This document shows, one piece after another, positions 56,275-64,000 of a DNA stretch of 64,000 nucleotides. Every line of letters starts with the position of its first letter. The stretch's first letter is position 1. Source of the stretch: Coniochaeta sp. PMI_546 (lineage: Eukaryota > Ascomycota > Sordariomycetes > Coniochaetales > Coniochaetaceae); assembly GCA_021432605.1 (NCBI GenBank), contig MU271147.1, positions 1,550,001 to 1,614,000 of the forward strand, written 5' to 3'. Under the pieces are notes generated by a model. The model was given only the letters and a program-made list of their open reading frames with translations, made no database searches and was not told where the DNA came from. A program made the translations under genes and the position numbers.

Positions 56275-56912
56275 TCAATGATCCGGTAGGACTGTAAATC
56301 GTCCGAGCAGCAAACTGCCCAGAAATGTGCCCCCGAGGATAGAGATAAAATACCCGACATTCATCGTCATGACAGCAAGCATGCTGCACGCCCAAGTCAG
56401 CGAATGACCCGTACAGATAACATATTACGGGAGAGATAACTAAAAGGGAAGACTCACAGCAAGTACCCAACACCAGCAATGATCGTGTCCACCAGCGCCC
56501 GCAGCGGATCGACGCTCACCCTCCAAGGTCTCGCCAGGACCTTTTTCCTACCCACAACCACAACATCCTCCTCCACCCCGTTCTCGCTCAGCACAGCGTG
56601 TTTCGAGGTCGAGTCCTGAGATAGCCGCTGCGCCAGTGGTAGTTTGCCCCCGTTGACGACGACGTACCGCCGGTTGAGCTCGCGATCGAGCCACTTCGCC
56701 TCCAGGTAATTCTTCCCCGCCAACAGGGCGCGCATGAGGGCCGCCAGGAAGATGAGGAAGATGCACGTCCCCGCGTAGGCGCCTGTTGACGTGGGCGTCC
56801 AGGTCTCGGAGTAGAGCGGTGTGGATTGGATGTTTTGGAAGACAGACTGCATGACCATTTGGGAGGTAGAAGACCCTGAGGAAGAGGAGCCGGGCATGTC
56901 CATTCCGTCCAT
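56275..56912 (-). CDS. Ctr-family copper transporter
   Basis: Trimeric high-affinity copper importer family. Two exons, 56912-56458 and 56383-56275, give 187 residues. A Met-containing N-terminus (MDGMDMPG) is followed by three membrane segments. The second carries MLAVM (MxxxM, residues 153-157), and the third has GGTFLG (GxxxG packing motif, residues 170-174), both hallmarks of Ctr proteins. A cytosolic loop with a KKVLARPWRVSVDPLRALVDT segment links the first two segments. The short N-terminal Met motif favours the Ctr2/Ctr6 (vacuolar) or Ctr4 type over the large Ctr1 type, but location cannot be decided from sequence alone. Copper-responsive control is typical of the family; I found no clear metal-response site. 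Confidence 0.93.
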
Positions 56913-58107
56913 GATTGCGACTTCACGGGGTTGACGTCAAGTGTTGGTTTGTGTTTTGTCCTAGGAAGATGTCCGTTTGCGAAGAACCTGAGTGAGGGCA
57001 CGTCCGTTCAAGATTGTCGTTGCCGCCCAGGTGAGGAGGTGCTCGTGTCGCTGTGACGCAGGGTGACCCAGATCTCTTTGTTTGACCCTATTGCTCCTCC
57101 TTTCGTCGCACAATCGGCAGTCGTCTCGTCTTATGGTTGCGCGGTAGTTGAGAGCTCGGCTCGTATATTATAGCCCGTTTAGCCGTGCGGATAGGATGAG
57201 TTATGTACACAATGTCCCACGCTGAGTACTAGGGTACGAGAGAGTAGAAGTAGCAGAGCGGGTTTGCGATTGTTTGAGGTCAAAACAACAAGAGTTAGGC
57301 GTCACGGCCGAGTACTTAGGTGTAAAGGATACGCAGACCGCCATCCACAACGTCGGCGGACGGCCATGCCCTTTTTACAATCCGATGTTCTTGACGGCGA
57401 GAACGTTTGGCGGATGAGAAACATGCTCATTGTGGGTCTGGACCCCTGGTATCAGGCTTGGCTGGGCGGGTGGTGAGTATCTGTTAGCGGCATGTTGAAG
57501 ACCCTGCGCCGATCTCGAATTTGGAGAAGTACCGGTACCTTTGATGCGCCAAGTCTCAAACTCACTCATAAGCACGCATCGACCACTGCCGCTCACTTAT
57601 ACACTGATGGCTCAATGGTGAGATTCCTCTTCACGGAACGTCGATCTTCGTACATTCAACAAGAAGGTAGTAACCTGATATGATTGATGAGGCCATTATT
57701 TGGCACCTATTTGATGTGGCCATAGAAGTGGAATGTTGTGAGACAGGACTGACGAGGCTTCGTCGCTAATATGCTCAATTTTTAACAAGGAAAGTGTGTA
57801 TTAGTTCGGGAGATTCTCTGTCCCTCCTAACGGCCTGGTAGTGTGACGACCATGCCCTTCAGTCGAAAATGGTACTCCTCTGGAGCCGACTGTACTGTCT
57901 CTCTATCATCACAGGCAGACCCGTATATATTAGTTTACATGCTTCTATAACTTCCTGGGAAGACACCATCGTCCCTGTGCAAAGCAAGCGCCAATTCTGA
58001 TACGCCTATTTCTTATGCAGGAGAAGGGTATCCTGAACGCCGTAACCTGACCTACAATCGGAATTCCAAACACTCGTATGCTTCGTCTGCGAGTTCCACC
58101 GCTGACA
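56913..58107. other. Intergenic between ctr gene and mrs2 gene
   Basis: About 1.2 kb: ctr promoter on the left, mrs2 3' untranslated region on the right. Open frames around 57264-57683 are short and unconvincing. No repeat or RNA gene was seen. Confidence 0.5.
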
Positions 58108-59854
58108 TTATGTCCGGAACCAAGCCTTCTTCTTATACGTCGTCTTCAGCATGTTGATCTGGCGCAGCTTCTCCCTGTTCCGCGCATCCAGGAGGCCGCC
58201 AGCTCCATCCTCCCGAAACCAATGATTGGGGTCTTGGGTCCTCGAAGAGAGGATCTTCACCCTCTGAACCTTGCGCAGTTTGACCAAGCCATACCAACAC
58301 ACAATTAGTGAGGCCAATGCCGATACGCCCGTGACTGTGCCGAAGCCCCAGTTCGTCTCCTCGATAAAGTTCTCGAGGTTCATTCCGTAGAGACCGGCAA
58401 GGAAGGTGCCCATAGCCAAGCCAAGGGTGCCGACACTAAACTTCAGGTCCAAGAGCATGAGCGAGTTTCGATTCGAATCCAGAATCGCTCGGATGCTACA
58501 GGATGAACGGGTTAGCGTTTCTCTTGGTAGAGGGGCGTGAGGCAGCCATACATTTCTTCCGTGTTCCTGATGCTCGATACGAGGTTACTAGCCTCCTGTG
58601 CCACTTCATCACAGACTCGGTCGTAAGCCTCCAAGAGCATCTCTATCTCCGTGTGGTCATCCTCTGGGCGGTATAGGTCGTGAGTCTTCTCGGTCAAATA
58701 CATTGCCGAGAGGTCATCGTCGGCTTCAAGAAGCTCCTCGATGGCGTCTCGCACCAACTTGGCCTTCTGCTCAAAGCTGCTGACTTTCTTGGACAATACC
58801 AGAAGGATTCGAAGCTTGTCGCGATCGATATCATCTTCGAGTTCGCTCAATATGCGGATAACTGGAGCTTGTACTGTCTCGAATTCGGCTTCTAGCTCAG
58901 ACGTGACAGAAGTGAGAACTGCTTCTAGCGCACGAAACTCGTAAGGCAGACCACCGGCACCAGGCGCCTGCTTCTGTTGAAGCTTGCCTTGTAGGTCGTA
59001 CATGAAGGCCGATTGGGGATACGATGTCTTGGAGCCGTATACGTCAAAGAGCAGGACCCGGTCGTGTTTGATGAGGACCTTCAGATGTAGAAGGTTGAGG
59101 AGGATGGCCTGAGGGCGGACCAGGATGTGCGGCAGATTGGAAGCGTCGATTTTTCGGAGGTCTCGTGGTAGCAAACCATACTGAAACGAAGAAATGTGAG
59201 CAAGGCACTTGCACTCAGTTTCCAGCAAGGTGTCGTCCCTACCTTCGCGATGAGTTCGCTCTTCTTGAACTCCCCATCCACCATAATGACCTCGCCATTC
59301 TCGTCTACTTCAGTGCACCTGAGTCTTGGCTCTAGAGCGGCCTTAGCAGCCTGTGTCCGACTCGGGCTGAATATGCTGCCTGACTCTGGTCCTGGCATAT
59401 CCTCCGGGTTAAACTTTGCCCTCTTTGACGCAGCCCTTGAAGCTTGTCGCGAAGATTGGGTTCCGAATATTCTCTCTTGCCATGATGGTCTACAAAGAAC
59501 GCTGGGAGTGTGCTCGTCGGATGCATATCGGCGGCTTGCTGCAAGGACTTGTGCCTCGCTTACTGTCGCTGTCCGGCGGGGCTTCCGCAGGAATTTTGGG
59601 AGGATAGCATCGAGACTGAGGATGCCCGCTTGCAAGTCGGCGCACCTTCGTGTCCTGAGTGTGGATAGCGGTCTCGAAGATGGCTTCACTTTGCCAGAGG
59701 GGTAGCTTCGCAGGGGGCACCGGAATGGATCGTCAGATGCTGTACAGCGAGAGCCGTTACTCGATTCGAAGTGTGTGAGACCCTCCGATTGAGCTCGCAG
59801 GTATCGGAGGAGGGAACGCGACGGTGCAGGAAAGCTCGGCGCCCGTGGAGGCAT
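58108..59854 (-). CDS. mrs2: Mitochondrial magnesium channel Mrs2/Lpe10
   Basis: CorA-type Mg2+ channel of the inner mitochondrial membrane, needed for group II intron splicing and general matrix Mg2+ supply. Three exons, 59854-59243, 59180-58552 and 58495-58108, give 542 residues from the chosen start MPPRAPSFPAPSRSLLRYL, a basic, Ser/Arg-rich presequence. A second in-frame ATG 114 nt upstream (59966-59968) could add 38 residues. The central domain includes YGLLPRDLRKIDAS and ILVRPQAILLNLLHLKVLIKH. The first membrane helix ends in the ion-selectivity motif GMN (residues about 451-453, in LYGMNLENF), followed by ETNWGFG and the second helix. Joining exons 2 and 3 restores EEIIRAILDSNRN, a family-conserved stretch. 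The gene is divergent from the F-box-like gene. Confidence 0.94.
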
Positions 59855-60508
59855 GGCTGCAAGTCTGTTCCAGGACCGCCGTGACGTTTGATGCGAAGGG
59901 TCTGCCCGCGAGAGAATTTCTTGGAGTCGGCTATGACGCTGGAAACAAACTGATATCGGCACTAACACGAAAACGTTCTAGCGTCCTTCACGTCTGCATC
60001 CACATCCTTCACCTTCGGTACACTCATCTAAGGTACACTAAAGAGGGAGTTTTGCGAGCCGAGAAGCCATTTCCTGCACTGGTTGCGATTTGCTTATAAT
60101 GCGAATGGGCTACACTAGATTGTTTTCACAATGTCTACCGTGGTGGCATATTGCGGTTAGCCGACATTTACCCCTGAAAGTCAAGCTATCTCCAAAAGAA
60201 GCCACACAGAATTCTTATGACCGACATCCACCACAGAAGACAGAGATCCGTGCGTCATTATCTTCACACCGGCCGTACATCAAAGGAAAGACGGTCATTG
60301 GTGGGCTTCTCACTATTCCAGTCTTTCAAGTCACCTTCCTACACCTGCAACGCGCCACCAGGACTTCTCGCAGCAATTCACTTGAGGACCAGCGAGAGGC
60401 AATCTGGAGGCTGCGCTCACTTCTAGCATCATTCGTCCTCTTGAGCTTGTCGTTCCACGCAATCCTGTCACAGATCGACTTCTCAGTTGTTGCGAGTCAA
60501 ATGTGAAG
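59855..60508. promoter_or_regulatory. Divergent promoter region of mrs2 and F-box-like genes
   Basis: About 650 nt between two divergent start codons. The mrs2 side includes an alternative upstream ATG at 59966-59968. No specific regulatory site is claimed. Confidence 0.5.
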
Positions 60509-61848
60509 ATGAATCTCACGCCGGTCAAAGGCAGAGGCAAAGGCCCTAGAAAGGTTGGGTTTAGGCCACCCGACCCTAAGCGCCGCAAGCTTGTCGATGA
60601 GGATGGAGAAATAGTTGACTCAGTATACAAGCGAAGTTCGGCAGCACCAATCGAGAAGCTCCCAACAGAGGTCCTTTACCGGATACTCCTGTTCTCGCGG
60701 GAGTACAACTTCCCAAAGGCAAGCTTGCGTGTTGGCAAAGTATTGTCTCACCCATCTTTCTACACAGAACTGGTTCTTCAAGCTTTCGAACCCACCTGGG
60801 ACATGTGGATGGGTTGTCGGAAAAGCCAGGTGCATTCATACCATGGCTGGTTCGAGGACAAACAGAGGTTTGGAGGCGATCCTGAACTACAAGTGAGTTG
60901 GAAGATCCCCCTCAAGATGGCTGTAGCTACGGACAGCTCACATATCTTGTGACACTTGTTGACTGACTCCCATTCGTCGCTCAGAGCAAAGTTCTTGGCC
61001 TGCCCTTCATCACCTTAGATACCGTTATGGATGCCCAGCAAATGTGGTTGAGAAAATATTATGATGGTCGCCATTACCAGCACGGCGCTGATTTCAACGC
61101 ATCGGATTATGACGAGTTTGACGAGTGGTCGGATGATGAGCGTGAGGGCCTCAATGAGGGTGCCACTTCCGATGATGGAGTGCCCCACGGTGTTAGAGGG
61201 TACGACCACATGAAGTGGGCAGCGGCCTGTTTTGAGGAAGAATGGGTGTTCAGCTGCTTTAATCCCATCCATTTCCATGCCAGCGTTCTAGGGGGCGGAC
61301 TAGCCTCTCGCTTGGAAGTTCATCCGTTCATCAGAATTCCTGACAGACTGATTACGGGCCCCTGGGAGGAAAAGGACGTGAAGCTGCTGTTTTGGCTCGT
61401 CCATAACAATGCTATCTTTGCAGAAGATCAGTCTTGGGAGGTAAGTATCATCACAAGTCCTCACAGTAGAACCTCCTGACTGACCGTAATCCTCCATGTT
61501 CAGATGACACTCCAGGGTGTGCAAAACCTCTTCATGCAGGACAACGCAGAGATTGCCAACATTGTAACCACTTTGTTGTATGCTGCTGGCGGCTTCAAAG
61601 AGCTGCCAGAGGGTGTCGAGCCAGTATCTATCGATACCGCATTCCAGAAGCTGGTTAGACATAGGCAAGGTGGCCAACCCTGCCATAGGGACTGTACGTG
61701 GCAGTCCGTCGTCGATAGACTGTTCGATCTTGTCGACATGTCAGAGGACCTATCGAATACAGCATTTGATAGATACGATTTTCCCTTCTACGACAAGGTC
61801 GAATCGCCATGGAGGGAAGGAGACAAGCTTATCGCCTGGCGGCGGTAG
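60509..61848 (+). CDS. F-box-like domain protein
   Basis: Three exons, 60509-60892, 60985-61440 and 61504-61848, give 394 residues. After a basic leader, residues about 50-95 (IEKLPTEVLYRILLFSREYN to VGKVLSHP) form an F-box-like motif, the part that binds Skp1 in SCF ubiquitin ligases. The rest has conserved-looking aromatic stretches (MWMGCRKSQVHSYHGWF, KWAAACFEEEWVFSCFNP, WQSVVDRLFDLVDM) but no known substrate-binding repeat. Similar proteins are common and lineage-specific in filamentous ascomycetes, often with no known target. The start is the first ATG in frame. Introns of 92 and 63 nt have standard ends. Confidence 0.85.
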
Positions 61849-62640
61849 TAAATGAGTTCTTAAGCTCTATACTGCACCCTTCCAGCGCAGAGACGGAGAG
61901 TCAGATGATTACCGTGTTCTATTTCAGTTTTCATGATCATAGAGTCTACAAGTCCTAGCATTTATGGACGATCGAGAGAAAGACTGAAATGAAGTGCGTC
62001 TCATTGTTTGAGGGTCGACGCCATACAACGACGGTCATGAAAGGAGGTACCTGTTGTTTCTGGTTCTGGAGGAGTTGAAGGGGACATTCAACCGGCATGG
62101 ACCTTTTAATCAGTGACTGAGGTGTTCTGCGCTTACCGCACAGTGTCTCTCTTGTCTTTGGTGGTTCGGTGGCGGAAGCATTCTTGTATGTGTAAATGCA
62201 TTGATTTGGACTGGCACCATATAACATGGTTGACTGGCTGGTCATAGTGCCATAGGTAGAGGTTGATACTCCCTGTCGACCCTTCTTCTAAGTAAGGACG
62301 TTATCCTCAGTGCTGGCGATGTTATACGGGAGTGCAGACTACACTTACACCATATGAAGATTGTTGACGATTCTAGCGATCAACACATACAATTCGAGAT
62401 CCGCAGTTTCGGGAGGTTCCGGAAATACCGATGCTACCCCTGCCATCCGCAAAACCGGGAGCCCGGACCGGAGGACGCTTTTTTCGCGGCAAGAGCTCTG
62501 TTCGTCATTGCAAAATCACTCACAGAAAAATTCATTGACAGTCGCTTCAGCATCTCAAGCTCTCGTTGTCTACGGCAATTGACCTTCTTTAGGCGTTTCA
62601 TCAACTGAATTACAGGAAATAGCGTCCAGATAAGCTTAAG
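61849..62640. other. Intergenic between F-box-like gene and fumarase
   Basis: About 790 nt: 3' untranslated region of the F-box-like gene, then the fumarase promoter and leader. No other signal was seen. Confidence 0.5.
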
Positions 62641-64000
62641 ATGCTTGCTCATTCGGTACGAGCTGCAGCGGTGTCGGGGCCCGCTCGAGGTTCGCTCCTT
62701 GTGCCGAGGACAGCCACCAGGTCTCTGAGCACATGCTTGTCGTCATGCAGCGGGAGCTCTGCCCGGTCAACCCGCTCCAAGTCAGCTTTCCTACAAACAA
62801 CAAAGAACACTGCTGCCCCGAGATTCCTCCATACCACATCAATAAGGATGGCTTCCAATGAGACACGAACCGAGAGCGATGCCTTTGGCGAGATCCAGGT
62901 CCCCGCGGACAAGTACTGGGGTGCGCAGACGGAGCGCTCGCTCGAGAACTTCCGCATCAACCAGCCCCAAGACCGCATGCCACCACCGATTATCAAGGCC
63001 TTTGGAATCCTCAAGGGCGCAGCTGCCACAGTAAACATGCGCTATGGACTCGGTACGTGCAACAAGTGGCAGTGTCCGGGAAAGGGTCTCAAAGAAAGCT
63101 AATCAAAGCCTCCATTCGCGATACAGATCCTAAAATTGGCAAGGCTATCCAGCAGGCTGCACAGGAGGTCGCTGACCTCAAGTTGATCGACCACTTTCCC
63201 CTCGTCGTGTGGCAAACTGGCTCTGGCACCCAGTCCAACATGAACGCGAATGAGGTCATCAGCAACCGTGCCATCGAGATCCTCGGAGGCAAGATGGGCA
63301 GCAAGAAGCCAGTACATCCCAACGACCATGTCAATCGCTCTGCCTCCTCCAACGATACCTTCCCAACCGTCATGCACATCGCCGCCGTTCTCGAGTTCGA
63401 GAACGAGCTTCTACCCGCACTACACAGCCTGCGGGACGCCCTCCAGGCCAAGGTGGACGAATTCGAGGCTAAGAAGATCATCAAGATCGGACGAACACAT
63501 CTCCAGGATGCCACACCGCTCACCCTGGCTCAGGAGTTCAGCGGCTATGTTGCTCAGTTGGACTTCGGTATCAAGCGGGTAGAGAGCGCCCTGCCAGACC
63601 TGAAGTTGCTAGCACAGGGCGGCACAGCCGTCGGCACAGGCATCAACACCTTCGTTGGCTTCGCTGAAGCCATCGCGGAGGAAGTGAGCAAGATGACGGG
63701 CATTGAGTTCAAGACTGCGCCGAACAAGTTCGAGGCTCTGGCCGCCCATGACGCCATCGTTCAGGCCCACGGCTCTCTCAACACACTGGCTGCGTCACTC
63801 ACCAAGATTGCGCAGGATATCCGCTATCTCGGCAGCGGACCTCGCTGCGGACTCGGCGAGCTCATCCTGCCGGAGAACGAGCCCGGCAGCTCCATCATGC
63901 CCGGCAAGGTCAACCCGACTCAGGCTGAGGCCTTGACCATGGTCTGCGCGCAGGTCATGGGCAACAATGTTGCCTGCACCATCGGTGGCATGAACGGGCA
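62641..64000 (+). CDS. fum1: Fumarate hydratase (class II), 3' end beyond window
   Basis: Fumarase interconverts fumarate and malate in the TCA cycle. Exon 1 (62641-63052) encodes a Ser/Arg-rich mitochondrial presequence of about 70 residues. The mature protein then begins near [19 protein letters not shown]. After a 74-nt intron (63053-63126) exon 2 runs to the window edge. Motifs seen are [52 protein letters not shown] and the class signature [13 protein letters not shown], so the active-site half of the protein is present. The last part is not in this window. A second in-frame ATG at 62848 (residue 70, context AAGGATGGCT) lies exactly at the presequence boundary and could give a cytosolic form (inference). 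Confidence 0.96.

Overview
The window is nuclear DNA of a filamentous ascomycete (Pezizomycotina, most likely Sordariomycetes; I cannot name the species). The reasons are short GT-AG introns of about 45-180 nt with CTAAC/CTAAT-like branch sites, a free-standing 5S rRNA gene, an intron-bearing tRNA-Asp(GTC), and protein families typical of this group: a Whi3-type RNA-binding protein, a Mug72-like pantoate-reductase protein with a long tail, a Pls1-type tetraspanin and a Dnf1-type flippase. Coding is on both strands, with no operons and no clear secondary-metabolite cluster.

Layout. 0.9-2.6 kb (-): whi3-like gene. 2.6-7.6 kb: gene-poor. 7.6-9.7 kb (-): sub2 DEAD-box helicase in five exons, divergent from an RNase P Rpr2/Rpp21 subunit (10.3-10.7 kb, +). 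11.2-12.0 kb (-): the small three-exon DASH subunit gene hsk3. 14.3-16.7 kb (-): Mug72-like gene. 16.7-24.1 kb: the largest gene desert, with GGTACC/ACCTTACC palindromic repeats. 24.1-27.7 kb (-): smc5. 28.07-28.19 kb (-): 5S rRNA. 28.5-30.5 kb (-): Msc7-like membrane aldehyde dehydrogenase. 31.7-36.5 kb (-): Dnf1-type P4-ATPase. 36.5-40.3 kb: gene-poor, ending in tRNA-Asp (40.27 kb, +). 41.0-42.9 kb (-): NIPA-type magnesium transporter. 43.8-44.7 kb (+): V-ATPase subunit E. 45.4-47.4 kb (-): conserved unknown gene, a candidate Nse5/Nse6-like protein. 48.1-48.8 kb (-): tetraspanin. 48.8-53.1 kb: gene-poor. 53.1-54.0 kb (+): MADS-box factor mcm1. 56.3-56.9 kb (-): Ctr copper transporter. 58.1-59.9 kb (-): Mrs2 mitochondrial Mg2+ channel. 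60.5-61.8 kb (+): F-box-like protein. 62.6 kb to the window end (+): mitochondrial fumarase, cut by the window edge.

Function. Most genes are housekeeping: mRNA export, tRNA processing, kinetochore and genome maintenance, lipid asymmetry, metal transport (two Mg2+ systems and one copper system), vacuolar acidification and the TCA cycle. The tetraspanin is the one gene whose family is tied to plant infection by appressoria. I found no convincing transposon, virus-like element, CRISPR array or wholly new system. The best second-look items are two stop-free in-frame introns (smc5, mug72), an internal start in fumarase at the presequence boundary, the long sub2 first intron, the telomere-like motif by smc5, the palindromic repeat family in the gene deserts, and the unidentified 624-residue protein. 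All exon boundaries were read by eye from splice signals, frame and protein-family fit. No transcript evidence was available.
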